NCBI GenBank assembly: GCA_021907015.1
Contig: CP091064.1
Location: forward strand, 2,108,001-2,172,000
DNA length: 64,000 bases
Direction: 5' to 3'
Source of the DNA: Pectobacterium sp. PL152
GTDB taxonomy: Bacteria; Pseudomonadota; Gammaproteobacteria; Enterobacterales; Enterobacteriaceae
In this document: one piece after another, positions 9,388 through 18,368 of the stretch
Position numbering within the stretch: the first letter of the stretch is position 1
Layout: every line of letters begins with the position of its first letter
Notes under the pieces: model-generated
Told to the model about the DNA's origin: nothing
The model's input: the letters and a program-made list of their open reading frames with translations, nothing else
Database searches by the model: none
Made by a program: the position numbers and the translations under genes

Positions 9388-9423
9388 ACAGCGCGTCGTA
9401 TCAAATTACGGCGCGCTGTTGTT
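9388..9423. terminator. Hairpin between convergent rhtB and rhtC
   Basis: ACAGCGCG (9388-9395) pairs with CGCGCTGT (9412-9419), giving an 8-bp stem in the 68-base gap between the two stop codons, followed by TGTTC. It probably serves both genes. Confidence 0.5.
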
Positions 9424-9450
9424 CTCCACCAGAAACGCTCTAGGGAAATG

Positions 9451-10074
9451 TCAGCGAGAGAAAATCAGGTGCAGGCCGAAACCGGTAAACAACACGCCCG
9501 CTACGCCATCCACCCATTTCGCCAGACGCTGATAGCCGCGACGCATTGCCGGCAAGGCGAAAACCATTGCGACCAGACTGAACCAGATCAGCGTTTCAAT
9601 CGAGATCAGCGCGAACAGTCCCCAGCGGGCACCGCTGCCAACGCTATCGCCAACAAACAGCGAGAACACGCTGCCGAAATAGATCAGCGCCTTCGGGTTA
9701 GCCAGATTCGTCAATAACCCGCGCATAAAGGTTTTGCCACGCTGAGGCAACACAACAGCCGTTTCCTGCGTGGTTTCCAGCTGCGCTTTACGCCGTGCGG
9801 AGCGCAGCATCTGCAAGCCCATCCAGCACAGATACAGCCCGCCGCCGACGGTAATAGCGGTATGCAGCCAGGCCATTTTTTGCAACAGCAGATGCAGCCC
9901 CAGCAGCGCGATCGCCGCCCAGACCACCACGCCCAGAGAAATACCCAGCACACCCATCATTGCTTCACGGCGGGAACGGCTAGCCGCGGTTTGTGAAACG
10001 AAAAAGAAATCCGGCCCTGGGCTCATCAGCGCAATAAAATGCACCAGCGCCACCGTCAGAAATAGCATCAGCAT
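9451..10074 (-). CDS. rhtC: Threonine efflux protein RhtC
   Basis: LysE-family exporter that removes threonine from the cytoplasm; 207 aa (E. coli 206). N-terminus MLMLFLTVALVHFIALMSPGPDFFFV carries the family motif MSPGPDFFFV. Five to six membrane segments are visible, with a conserved NLANPKALIYFGS segment near residue 125. It is transcribed leftward, 44 bases after recQ, and converges with rhtB. Gene order recQ-rhtC-rhtB-pldB equals E. coli. Intact. Confidence 0.93.
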   Translation of the reverse strand: MLMLFLTVALVHFIALMSPGPDFFFVSQTAASRSRREAMMGVLGISLGVVVWAAIALLGLHLLLQKMAWLHTAITVGGGLYLCWMGLQMLRSARRKAQLETTQETAVVLPQRGKTFMRGLLTNLANPKALIYFGSVFSLFVGDSVGSGARWGLFALISIETLIWFSLVAMVFALPAMRRGYQRLAKWVDGVAGVLFTGFGLHLIFSR

Positions 10075-10118
10075 CTTGGTTTTCCTGTTTTTTTAAATGC
10101 AATCAGATAAGGCGAGCG

Positions 10119-11945
10119 TTACTCGTCATCATTATCGACATGATCGCGAATCATGTTCATGAAGGGCGCACCAAAGCGTTCAAGCTTACGGTGACCGACC
10201 CCGTTGATATTCAGCAATTCACCCGCGGTGATCGGCATCAGTTCCGCCATCTCCAGCAGCGTCGCATCGCTGAACACCACGTAAGGCGGAATATTGTCTT
10301 CATCCGCAATGGATTTACGCAATTTGCGCAATTTGGCGAACAGCTTACGGTCGTAATTTCCGCCATAAGATTTCTGATTCGCGCGAGGCTTCAGGTTAAT
10401 CACTCGCGGCACAGCCAGCTGTAGCGGCACTTCTCCCCGCAATACCGGACGTGCCGATTCGGTGAGCTGTACGGCGGAATGCATCGTGATGTTCTGGTTC
10501 AGCAAGCCCAGATGAATCAGTTGGCGCAGCACGCTGACCCAATGCTCCTGCGATTTATCCTTGCCGATGCCGTAAACCGGCAGCTTGTCATGGCCGAAGT
10601 CCCGGATACGCTGGTTATTTGCGCCGCGCAACACCTCGACGATATACCCTAAACCAAAGCGCTGCCCGACCCGATACACGCAGGACAGCGCCTTTTGTGC
10701 CTCAACCAGCCCGTCGTAGCGCTTCGGCGGATCGAGACAAACATCGCAGTTACCGCAAGGCTGTTGGCGCCCTTCACCGAAATAGTTCAGCAGCACCAGA
10801 CGACGGCAGGTTTGCGCTTCGGCAAACGCCCCCATCGCATTGAGCTTATGGCGCTCAATATCCAACTGTGGCCCGGCGGGTTTTTCTTCCAGACAGCGGC
10901 GCAGCCATGCCATATCAGCCGGATCGTAGAACAGCGCAGCTTCAGCAGCGAGGCCGTCACGTCCGGCACGCCCCGTTTCCTGATAGTAGGATTCGATGTT
11001 GCGCGGAATATCAAAGTGCACCACAAACCGCACGTTAGGTTTGTTGATGCCCATACCAAATGCGACGGTCGCGACGACCACCTGAAGATCGTCACGCAGA
11101 AACGCTTCCTGCACCTGCGCACGCCGTTCATTATCCAGACCGGCGTGATAAGCCCCTGCGCTCAGCCCGCGAGCCTGCAAACGCGCGCAAATGTCTTCCA
11201 CGCGGGAGCGGCTATTGCAGTAGATGATGCCGCTTTTCCCCCGCTGCCCCTGCACGAACATCCAGAGCTGATCGAGCGGTTTGAATTTCTCTACCAGCGT
11301 GTAGCGAATATTCGGGCGGTCAAAACTGTTGATCTGAATGAGCGGCGAGTGAAGATCCAGCAGGCGAACGATATCGTTGCGCGTGGTTTCGTCAGCGGTG
11401 GCCGTCAAAGCAATGAAAGGAAGATGCGGAAAACGCTGTTTAATCTGCCCCAGCGCGCGGTATTCAGGGCGGAAATCATGGCCCCATTGGGAAATGCAGT
11501 GCGCTTCATCCACCGCGATCAGGGCGATCTGCCAGTGGGCGAGATGATCGAGGAAGCTGTCTGTCGTCAGGCGTTCCGGCGCAATATACAGCAGTTTGAT
11601 TTGGCCGGTACGACAACCCGCCATCACCTCAAGCTGCTGTTCACGCGTCTGTGTCGAATTCAGGCAGGCCGCCGACACGCCATAGGCCTGAAGCTGATCG
11701 ACCTGATCTTTCATCAGTGAAATCAGCGGGGACACCACCAGCGTCAGCCCGTCCATCACCAGTGCAGGGATTTGATAGCACAGCGACTTGCCGCCGCCTG
11801 TCGGCATGATCACCAGACAATCCTGCCCGCTGAGCGTCGCGCTGATAATTTCCTGCTGACCCGGTCGGAATTGCTGGTAGCCGAACGTGTCCCGCAGAAC
11901 CTGAACCGCCAGCGCTTCCTTATTCAATACTTCCGCCGTAGACAC
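10119..11945 (-). CDS. recQ: ATP-dependent DNA helicase RecQ
   Basis: Superfamily 2 3'-5' DNA helicase of the RecF recombination pathway, 608 aa (E. coli 609). The Walker A motif MPTGGGKS is near residue 49 and the DEAH box ([19 protein letters not shown]) near 145. SF2 motif VI ([10 protein letters not shown]) is near 325. The RecQ-C-terminal zinc module is shown by Cys-rich CGNCDVC near 398, and an HRDC domain fills about 530-605 ([17 protein letters not shown]). Start ATG at 11945. It lies between pldA and rhtC on the same strand, as in E. coli. Intact, with no anomaly. Confidence 0.97.
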   Translation of the reverse strand: MSTAEVLNKEALAVQVLRDTFGYQQFRPGQQEIISATLSGQDCLVIMPTGGGKSLCYQIPALVMDGLTLVVSPLISLMKDQVDQLQAYGVSAACLNSTQTREQQLEVMAGCRTGQIKLLYIAPERLTTDSFLDHLAHWQIALIAVDEAHCISQWGHDFRPEYRALGQIKQRFPHLPFIALTATADETTRNDIVRLLDLHSPLIQINSFDRPNIRYTLVEKFKPLDQLWMFVQGQRGKSGIIYCNSRSRVEDICARLQARGLSAGAYHAGLDNERRAQVQEAFLRDDLQVVVATVAFGMGINKPNVRFVVHFDIPRNIESYYQETGRAGRDGLAAEAALFYDPADMAWLRRCLEEKPAGPQLDIERHKLNAMGAFAEAQTCRRLVLLNYFGEGRQQPCGNCDVCLDPPKRYDGLVEAQKALSCVYRVGQRFGLGYIVEVLRGANNQRIRDFGHDKLPVYGIGKDKSQEHWVSVLRQLIHLGLLNQNITMHSAVQLTESARPVLRGEVPLQLAVPRVINLKPRANQKSYGGNYDRKLFAKLRKLRKSIADEDNIPPYVVFSDATLLEMAELMPITAGELLNINGVGHRKLERFGAPFMNMIRDHVDNDDE

Positions 11946-11991
11946 GCCTTCCCCAATTCAATGAAATCAAACAGGCGCTATTTTCAGCGCC

Positions 11992-12026
11992 GTTTGGTAA
12001 AACTGCAATGGTTAGTTTGGTAAAAC
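11992..12026. repeat. 12-base direct repeat between recQ and pldA
   Basis: GTTTGGTAAAAC occurs at 11992-12003 and again at 12015-12026, in the 151-base gap between pldA and recQ. No gene or clear terminator is seen there. Function unknown. Confidence 0.6.
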
Positions 12027-12096
12027 GACACGGGTTAACAAAGACAGTCGTTAACGAAGGCAGTAGTCAAAACGGCAAGCGCTAAAATAACCGCTG

Positions 12097-12969
12097 TTAG
12101 AACATGTCGTTCAGCGTCACCCCAACGCCGAAGCGGGTCTGACGGTGGTTGTAGTCAATCAGTGATTCACCGTAACCGCTAAAGACCTTGGTATAAAAGC
12201 GAACATGACGCGTCAACGGGTAGCTCCAGCCCAGTTCGCCACCGCCGTAGCCGCTGTTCCAGTTATAACGCCCTTCCGCGCTAAACACGCTGTCGCCCCA
12301 CACATAGCCAACGCGTAAGCGGTAATGACCCATGTATTTGGTGATGTCCGGGTTATCGTCCTGGCTATCAGAGAAACGAATCCACGGTTTCACATCAACC
12401 TGCCAGTTACCGTTCTGTGCCATCAGGCGGGCATAGGCGCGGTTCCAACTGCGTGACGTGGGTTCGGAACGGCCGTTAGATTGGTGATTAAAGCCCACTT
12501 CCACATCCCGCAGCGTCCAGCCCGCGAAGGTGGAGTTCGTTGCCCAGCCCAAAAAGACCTGGGGTTCATAATCCGTTTCACGGAATGGAGAAGACTCGCT
12601 CTTATTCGACAGCTGCCACCATGAGCGCTGCGTATAGGAAGCCCCCAGCAGCGAGTTATCACCCAGAATACCACGCCAGATCGGGAACCCCAGACTCAAC
12701 TGGTAATGCACTTCATCTTTACGTGCTTCATCGCCCCAGTTATAGCTCTGTATCGCCGTTTTATTGATGTTGCTGGTATAGGTATACAGTATGTAGTTGC
12801 TCTCGTAAGGATAGAGGACAAACGGGGTGTTGTGCTCTTCTAACAAGCTGGCAATAATGCTGCCACGTACCACCGGTTGATTTGGCGCAGGCGCATTTAC
12901 GTTTGTTGTGTCTTCGGCATGAGCCTGTGCCATCAGTAATGCTGCCAGTACGAATCCGATTTTATGCAT
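12097..12969 (-). CDS. pldA: Outer membrane phospholipase A
   Basis: OMPLA, a 12-stranded outer-membrane beta-barrel that hydrolyses phospholipids reaching the outer leaflet when it dimerises with calcium. 290 aa (E. coli 289). Signal peptide at about 1-18 (MHKIGFVLAALLMAQAHA). The catalytic His and Ser lie in GFNHQSNGRSE and the catalytic Asn in SRSWNRAYA, matching mature His142, Ser144 and Asn156 of E. coli. The C-terminus ends in an aromatic residue (TLNDMF), as expected for barrel assembly. GGAGAA precedes the ATG. The upstream region carries an unusual tandem repeat. Confidence 0.96.
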   Translation of the reverse strand: MHKIGFVLAALLMAQAHAEDTTNVNAPAPNQPVVRGSIIASLLEEHNTPFVLYPYESNYILYTYTSNINKTAIQSYNWGDEARKDEVHYQLSLGFPIWRGILGDNSLLGASYTQRSWWQLSNKSESSPFRETDYEPQVFLGWATNSTFAGWTLRDVEVGFNHQSNGRSEPTSRSWNRAYARLMAQNGNWQVDVKPWIRFSDSQDDNPDITKYMGHYRLRVGYVWGDSVFSAEGRYNWNSGYGGGELGWSYPLTRHVRFYTKVFSGYGESLIDYNHRQTRFGVGVTLNDMF

Positions 12970-13000
12970 TCATTTTCTCCGACATGGTTTTTCTCCGGCA

Positions 13001-13055
13001 TTCTTTTTATCCAAATAAAATCTTTTATCTAAATAAACTCTTTTATCTAAATAGC
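13001..13055. repeat. Three tandem 18-base AT-rich repeats upstream of pldA
   Basis: Three imperfect copies: 13001-13020, 13021-13038 and 13039-13055. The last two copies are nearly identical over 16 bases (TCTTTTATCTAAATA). They lie 32-86 bases upstream of pldA in the 279-base gap shared with divergent yigI. Each copy reads TATTTAGATAAAAGA on the pldA strand and can mimic a -10 element. The rest of the gap has no gene. Confidence 0.75.
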
Positions 13056-13248
13056 GATGAGCCTTCCTTCCCCACTCAAGCCCGCCATTCTACACAGTTC
13101 CGCGACGTTTGAATTACCGTTCCTCCGTTTCTTAGCCTTTTCTGGCAAGAAACAAAATCAATGCATAAAATAAACACTTGCATAACCTTATCGCATCAAA
13201 TCACCTACATTTAATGTGTACCTCTTATTGCTCGGACGGAAAACAACG

Positions 13249-13737
13249 ATGGCTAACCTCCCCTCATTTCAGGGAACGACATTAACCAGAGATACCGTGC
13301 GCCAGCTCGTTGGCGAGATTTTCATTTACAAAATGCCATTCAACATTGAGCTAGGCCTTGAGCTACAGCAGTTTGACGCTGATAAAGCCGTCCTGACGTT
13401 CGCCCGGCAAGAGAAGCTCATCGGCAATGCGGCACAAAAGATTCTGCATGGCGGCGTGATTGCCGCCGGGCTTGACGTTGCTGCCGGATTGGTATGCGTC
13501 GGTAGCACGCTGCTGCGCCATGAGACGATCAGCGATCAGGAATTTCATCACCGACTCGCCCGCATGGGAACCATTGATATGCGCGTAGATTATCTGCGCC
13601 CGGGCTATGGGGAACACTTCACGATAACCAGCACGCTGCTGCGCGGCGGCAATAAAATCGCTGTCGCGCGTGCCGAGTTGCATAACGAACAGGGGTCACA
13701 TTTGGCCAGCGCGACCGCAACCTACATTGTCGGGTAG
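13249..13737 (+). CDS. yigI: Acyl-CoA thioesterase YigI
   Basis: Hot-dog-fold thioesterase, 162 aa. E. coli YigI (155 aa) is described as a medium/long-chain acyl-CoA thioesterase. The PaaI/4HBT-type core [15 protein letters not shown] near residues 75-90 contains the helix that lines the active site, followed by strands such as [10 protein letters not shown]. The frame is open upstream to 13216, but the ATG at 13249 gives the family N-terminus and has GGA nearby. Divergent from pldA and in the same direction as rarD, as in E. coli. Intact. Confidence 0.88.
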   Translation: MANLPSFQGTTLTRDTVRQLVGEIFIYKMPFNIELGLELQQFDADKAVLTFARQEKLIGNAAQKILHGGVIAAGLDVAAGLVCVGSTLLRHETISDQEFHHRLARMGTIDMRVDYLRPGYGEHFTITSTLLRGGNKIAVARAELHNEQGSHLASATATYIVG

Positions 13738-13852
13738 CCTTTCCCGTGGGCAAACAGGATTGTCAGGCAACATGGCCATTAACACTTTACGTGAAAGCGC
13801 TCACAGTTTTGGGTAGACTTAGCGTTTTCCCGCCGTCCTTATCGAGTCACCC

Positions 13853-14782
13853 ATGAACGCGCAACAAACCCGTGAGGGGATATTTTTCGCCCTCGGTGCG
13901 TATTTTATTTGGGGAATTGCTCCCGTTTATTTCAAGCTGCTTGAGCACGTTCCACCCAATGAAATACTGACGCACCGTATTATCTGGTCATTCTTCTTTA
14001 TGCTTATCCTGCTGACCATCGGCCGGAAATGGCGTCAGGTGAGCTATGCTTGCCGCAACGTCAAGCATCTGTTTCTGCTGGCATTAACGGCGGTGCTTAT
14101 CGGCGGAAACTGGCTGTTGTACATCTGGGCGGTCAACAACCATCACATGCTGGAAGCCAGTCTGGGGTATTTTATTAACCCGCTGGTCAACGTCATGTTG
14201 GGCATGATCTTCCTTGGAGAGCGCTTCCGCCGTTTGCAATGGCTGGCCGTGCTGCTCGCGGTGACAGGTGTACTGGTTCAACTGTGGACATTCGGATCGT
14301 TGCCGGTGATCGCACTGGGGCTGGCATTCAGCTTCGCGTTATACGGCCTGCTGCGCAAGAAGATTGGTATCGACGGGCAAACTGGCATGTTGATCGAAAC
14401 GCTGTGGCTGCTGCCAGTGGCGGTCATTTATCTGTTTTTTATTGCCGATACGCCAAGCAGCCATCTGACAGCCAATCCCTGGTCGCTAAACCTGCTGCTG
14501 CTCTCGGCGGGTATCGTCACCACGGTGCCGCTGCTATTTTTCACCGCGGCGGCCATGCGTCTGCGTCTATCGACGCTCGGCTTTTTCCAGTATCTCGGCC
14601 CAACCATCATGTTCCTGCTGGCGGTGGTGTTCTACGGTGAAACGTTCAGCAGCGACAAACTGGTCACGTTTGCCTTCATCTGGGGCGCACTGGGGCTGTT
14701 CATTCTGGATGCACTTTATACACAGCGTAAGCTACGGCGCACGCCCGCTACACCTTCCCAGCCTCAACACGGCGGGAAATAA
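13853..14782 (+). CDS. rarD: EamA-family permease RarD
   Basis: Inner-membrane DMT-superfamily protein, 309 aa (E. coli 296). Ten hydrophobic segments in two EamA halves can be followed. N-terminal FALGAYFIWGIAPVYFKLL and the GYFINPLVNVMLG segment are typical of RarD. The substrate is not established; the family name comes from a chloramphenicol-sensitivity phenotype in Pseudomonas. It lies 115 bases after yigI. Its last 35 bases overlap the 3' end of the convergent AbrB-family gene, so no separate terminator exists between them. Intact. Confidence 0.92.
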   Translation: MNAQQTREGIFFALGAYFIWGIAPVYFKLLEHVPPNEILTHRIIWSFFFMLILLTIGRKWRQVSYACRNVKHLFLLALTAVLIGGNWLLYIWAVNNHHMLEASLGYFINPLVNVMLGMIFLGERFRRLQWLAVLLAVTGVLVQLWTFGSLPVIALGLAFSFALYGLLRKKIGIDGQTGMLIETLWLLPVAVIYLFFIADTPSSHLTANPWSLNLLLLSAGIVTTVPLLFFTAAAMRLRLSTLGFFQYLGPTIMFLLAVVFYGETFSSDKLVTFAFIWGALGLFILDALYTQRKLRRTPATPSQPQHGGK

Positions 14783-15806
14783 AGCGCGATAAGATCGGGC
14801 TGAATACTAGCGTCGAAAACAGCCGCAGCGTCTGCATGGCAATGACAAACGCCATATCGACCCGACTGCCTGCGGCAATAATTGCAATCGAATCGAGCCC
14901 GCCGGGGCTGGTCGCCAGAAAGGCGGTCAGCATATCCACCGGCATCATTTTCGTCACCATCCACGCCATCCCGCCACAGAGCAGCATCAATCCGACGATC
15001 GACGCCATCATGTGCGGCAGCGTGCGTATTGCCAGTAGAAAGATGGGACGGGTGAAACATAAACCCACGCTCCAGCCAATCACGGCGTAGGCCAACGCCA
15101 GCAGCCACTCCGGGGTTTGCAAGTGCAAGGTGCCGCTGGCATGCAGCATCGAACCAATAATCATCGGCCCCAGCAGTGCCCCGGATGGAATACGCATGCG
15201 TCTTGCTAACCATGCGCTACCAAATGCCACGCCGAGCGTCGCCAGAAAACGCCAGTCCAGTGAAGGAAACCACACTAGCATCGCGCTGTTTTCTGCCGCT
15301 TCATCGCCTAAGCTCAGGCGAGCCACGAAGGCTGCCGAAGCGGTCACCATCAACACGCGTAAATATTGCATGAAGGCAACCAGTCGCACGTCCGCGCCGA
15401 ACTCACCAGACATGGCAACCATGGCAGACGCCCCGCCCGGCGATGCGCCCCAGGTTCCGGTCGTTCCGGGTAGCTCGCTAAATTTGACCAGTAACCAGCC
15501 AGATAATCCACTGGCCGCCAGCGTCGCCAACAAAATGAACAGCACCAGCGGCCATTCATTCAGCAAAGGAGTCAGGATAGAAAAAGACAGGCTTTGTGCG
15601 ACCAGACAGCCCAGAACGGCATTGCTGCCTGCAAATCCGACGGGCGGGATGCGAATCGTCGCACCGTTCAAGCCCATGACGACACCAACCATCATCGGCC
15701 CCAGCAACAGCGCGGCAGGAACATGGTAAACCTGTAGTCCAAACCCCAGTAATAACGAAACCGACAGCAATATTCCCCATTGCATCCAAGGAGACATCCC
15801 TTTCAT
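14748..15806 (-). CDS. AbrB-family membrane protein (putative ammonia monooxygenase regulator family)
   Basis: Membrane protein with two repeated AbrB domains, 352 aa from the ATG at 15806 (a GTG at 15812 would add two residues). Each half carries a Gly-Pro segment (ALLLGPMMVGVVMGL near 34 and ALLGPMIIGSMLHASG near 215) and a TxPGG motif (TWGASPGGASAM near 140, ATSPGGLDSIAII near 305). The family is often named AbrB or ammonia monooxygenase, but the transported substrate is not established. It is not present between rarD and corA in E. coli, so it is an insertion in otherwise conserved order. Function is left open; family assignment is good. Confidence 0.85.
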   Translation of the reverse strand: MKGMSPWMQWGILLSVSLLLGFGLQVYHVPAALLLGPMMVGVVMGLNGATIRIPPVGFAGSNAVLGCLVAQSLSFSILTPLLNEWPLVLFILLATLAASGLSGWLLVKFSELPGTTGTWGASPGGASAMVAMSGEFGADVRLVAFMQYLRVLMVTASAAFVARLSLGDEAAENSAMLVWFPSLDWRFLATLGVAFGSAWLARRMRIPSGALLGPMIIGSMLHASGTLHLQTPEWLLALAYAVIGWSVGLCFTRPIFLLAIRTLPHMMASIVGLMLLCGGMAWMVTKMMPVDMLTAFLATSPGGLDSIAIIAAGSRVDMAFVIAMQTLRLFSTLVFSPILSRFISRRVEAGKV

Positions 15807-15993
15807 GCACACGACCTGTTTTTAGTAATAGAAAGTAAGAATAGAAAGGACTGTCCGCCATTCTAAACAAGATGGCCGGAAAATGAACGGGCGCGGGAGA
15901 ATAAACAGAAAGAGTGAGTCGGAGAACGATGAAGGGAGGAAGGCATGTTGATACGCCTGATGGTTAATTTCCATCAGGCGTATCGGTAAAAAC

Positions 15994-16944
15994 TTAGAGC
16001 CAGTTTTTACGTTTAAAGTAGAGGTACGGCGCCAGTCCGGCGAGGATCATCAGCACAATCGCCCCTGGATAGCCAAACGACCATTTCAGCTCAGGCATAA
16101 ACTCAAAGTTCATCCCGTAGCTGGATGCCACCAGCGTCGGCGGCAGGAACACCACGGAGACCACCGAGAAGATCTTGATAATCCGGCTCTGCTCGATGTT
16201 GATGAAGCCCATCGCCGCTTGCATCAGGAAGTTAACTTTCTGGAACAGGGATTCATTGTGTGGCAGCAGAGATTCGATATCGCGTAAAATTTCGCGTGCC
16301 TGCTCTAACTGGCCGGATGGTAAGCGGGCTTTACGCACCAGAAAATTCAACGCGCGTTGGGTATCCATTAGACACAGGCGCACTTTCCAGCCCACGTCTT
16401 CCAGTTCCGCCAGCGTGGACAACGCCTCGTCGTACTCTTCACCCTGCCGCCCTTCCATTATGATGCGGCTCAGTGATTCCAGATCGCTGTAGATGTTCTC
16501 GATTTCGTCCGCCAGTTGCTCAATTTTTGTCTCAAAGAGATCGAGCAGCAGTTCGTAAGCATTACCGTCCACCAGCGTTTGGTTGCGGGCGCGCATGCGG
16601 TACAGGCGGAACGCGGGCAGTTCACGCTCGCGCAGGGTGTACAGGCGGCCATCGCGAATGGTAAACGCCACCGTGGAGTTACCAGCGTGATCCTCAGCAT
16701 CTTCAAAAAAGAAAAAGGAGTGAATATGCAAGCCATCTTCATCTTCAAAAAAACGTGCCGACGCTTCGATATCTTCCAGTTCCGGACGGGTTGCCAGGCT
16801 TTGTCCCAGTTCGTTTTGTACTTTTTCACGCTCATCGTCTTCCGGTTCGATCAAATCGACCCAAACTGACGTGGTGAGATCATCGGAGTCATCCAGTTCC
16901 AGACGAGATAAACGGCAATTATCCAGTTTAAATGCGCTCAGCAT
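15994..16944 (-). CDS. corA: Magnesium/cobalt transporter CorA
   Basis: Pentameric inner-membrane channel for Mg2+ (also Co2+ and Ni2+), 316 aa, same as E. coli. The large acidic N-terminal cytosolic domain is followed by two C-terminal membrane helices. The signature [13 protein letters not shown], with the GMN selectivity motif, is near residue 277, and the protein ends in basic KRKNWL. The frame extends upstream to 16995, but ATG at 16944 (MLSAFKLDN) matches the family. A second ATG, at 16953 and out of frame, begins a 7-codon reading frame overlapping the start and lies closer to the AAAGGGGAG ribosome-binding site; this could affect initiation. A long structured leader lies upstream. Confidence 0.96.
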   Translation of the reverse strand: MLSAFKLDNCRLSRLELDDSDDLTTSVWVDLIEPEDDEREKVQNELGQSLATRPELEDIEASARFFEDEDGLHIHSFFFFEDAEDHAGNSTVAFTIRDGRLYTLRERELPAFRLYRMRARNQTLVDGNAYELLLDLFETKIEQLADEIENIYSDLESLSRIIMEGRQGEEYDEALSTLAELEDVGWKVRLCLMDTQRALNFLVRKARLPSGQLEQAREILRDIESLLPHNESLFQKVNFLMQAAMGFINIEQSRIIKIFSVVSVVFLPPTLVASSYGMNFEFMPELKWSFGYPGAIVLMILAGLAPYLYFKRKNWL

Positions 16945-17313
16945 GGGCCATAGCTCCCCTTTCAGTAGCAGAGATGGACAACGCGATTGAAGCACAGAAA
17001 CAAAGGTGAGGTGTCACCAGCAGGTTTCAGTCCGTTCGACGGATCTGACTCGTAGCGACAAAAACAGCGTCGCTGACAACCACGAAGGCTATCAGCAGAG
17101 GAAGATAGCCTTAGAAGTTGTACCTAATGAACAGGTTAGTGAGCCAGTATCGACTGGGTGTGTCCAAGGCGTTAGTCCTCCGAGAATAATGATGCGCGCA
17201 TGTTACGCCGAGATGAAAAAGACTTCAACTTTAAAACCTCGGCTGAAACACGCTGTAAAATATTGGCCAAACGCATGAGATTTTCCAATAAATTAGGCGC
17301 TGTAATCGGTAAG
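16945..17313 (-). promoter_or_regulatory. Structured corA leader with small reading frames
   Basis: The 410-base gap upstream of corA has no long gene. Reading in the corA direction it holds a 9-residue frame (ATG at 17201, stop 17172-17174). Overlapping its end is a strong GGAGGA (17176-17181) placed 8 bases before a TTG (17167) that opens 18 codons to a TAA at 17111-17113. Right at that stop begins a 9-bp hairpin (17104-17112 with 17085-17093), then a 6-bp hairpin (17069-17074 with 17054-17059) and a small TCCGT/ACGGA hairpin. In Salmonella, corA expression is known to depend on a translated leader frame (corL) and Rho. Similarity here is inferred from position and layout only. Confidence 0.5.
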
Positions 17314-17349
17314 AAACGCGGTCCCTTAAAGCAAAAAGGAGCCGCGTTT
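17314..17349 (-). terminator. Hairpin after the cyclase gene
   Basis: AAACGCGG (17314-17321) pairs with CCGCGTTT (17342-17349), and inner CC/GG pairs extend the stem. It starts 6 bases after the cyclase-gene stop. The U-rich tail is weak. Confidence 0.45.
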
Positions 17350-17354
17350 ATCGA

Positions 17355-18099
17355 TTAGGCATTGTCCGGCAGATAGGCGATGGCACGGACGGGGAAGCCG
17401 GGCGCACCGGCGAAATTAGGGTAGCTGACGTGGATATAAGCGCCGGTAGGCGGCAGCTGATGCAAATTGTTCAGCACTTCAACCTGCCAGGCATTCTGGT
17501 TCAGCACGAAGAACTCGCCAATCAGCCCGTTGTTACGACGGAAATCAGCGGCGGAGTCCGTATCCAGCGTTTCATGCCCAACCGCGCTAATACCGCGTTC
17601 TTCAAACAGGAACGTCAGCGCCTCAAGCGACCAGCCCGGCGTATGGCTGTTGCCTTGCTCATCTTTATTGGCGAAGGCGTCAATATCAGGCCAGCGTGTG
17701 CTCCAGCCGCTGGCAAACGCGACAAAGCTGCCTGACGGGATTTCCCCGTGTTCGCGCTCAAACGCCAGAATGTCATCAACCGACAGGCGGTAATCGTGAT
17801 CGTTCGCGACGGCGTCTTGTTTGTGGAGCACCCAGCGGCAGCAACAGCTCTTTATTATCAATGCGATCCAGATAACGTTTACCCGCGACAAAATGCCCCG
17901 GCGCGTCAATATGCGTCCCCGTCTGTGTCGCGAACGTCACGGCCTGCGCATAAAAGCCATGATCTTCAACGTTGAATAAGGTCTTACGCTGCAACACGCC
18001 TTCAAACGCGCCAAAAATAGGAATTGATTCCGTAATCGTATGCGTAAGATCGACCCATTTTTTCTTCTGCAATTCGGCAATAATCTGGTCTAGCGTCAT
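17355..18099 (-). pseudogene. Cyclase-family (kynurenine-formamidase-like) hydrolase, frameshifted
   Basis: Metal-dependent cyclase/formamidase family. The N-terminal part reads MTLDQIIAELQKKKWVDLTHT and carries the signature TGTHIDAPGHF (metal-binding His and Asp) near residue 60; the C-terminal part runs in another frame from about 17850 to the stop at 17355, with HETLDTDSAADF and AYIHVSYPNFAGAPGFP. The span is 745 bases, so one extra base or two missing bases near 17840-17850 (just after KELLLPL) explain the break. ATG at 18099 was preferred over 18105 because AAGGAG is then well spaced. The substrate is unknown; kynurenine formamidase is only one possibility. Not present here in E. coli. 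Confidence 0.8.
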
Positions 18100-18156
18100 G
18101 GGCATGCTCCTTTTTTATTGTGATACCACACATCCATGGATACGCGGCAGGCCACC

Positions 18157-18283
18157 TATACCCGTCATACTTCAAGTTGCATGTGCGTTGGCTACGTTCA
18201 CTCACCCGAATCACTTACCTGAGTAAGCTCATCGGGATTCCTTCTCTTGCCGCCTGCCTGAAACTCGAATTATTTAGGGTATA
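18157..18283. repeat. Palindromic intergenic repeat (YPAL-like)
   Basis: A 127-base element bounded by TATACCC at 18157 and GGGTATA ending at 18283. The ends are imperfect inverted repeats: left ...CATACTTCAAGTTGCA..., right (reversed) ...AATTCGAGTTTCAGG.... Internal GTAAGCTCATCGGGATTC is typical of small non-coding palindromes seen in Yersinia, Serratia and Pectobacterium. The name YPAL-like is from memory. Confidence 0.65.
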
Positions 18284-18333
18284 GCATTGTCGAAAATGAC
18301 GATAAAGACTAAGACAGGGTTTTTATAAGTTAT

Positions 18334-18362
18334 ATAACCCCGTCATACTTCAAACTGCATCG
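18334..18362. repeat. Truncated end of a second palindromic repeat
   Basis: A segment close to TATACCCCGTCATACTTCA, continuing into CAAACTGCAT, repeats the left end of the element at 18157. The copy stops just before the uvrD stop codon, so it looks truncated. Confidence 0.55.
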
Positions 18363-18368
18363 TGACGA

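Noticed and set aside
10695-11720. 341-codon rightward open frame opposite recQ
   Set aside because: Shadow of recQ codon use; no recognisable domain or start signal.
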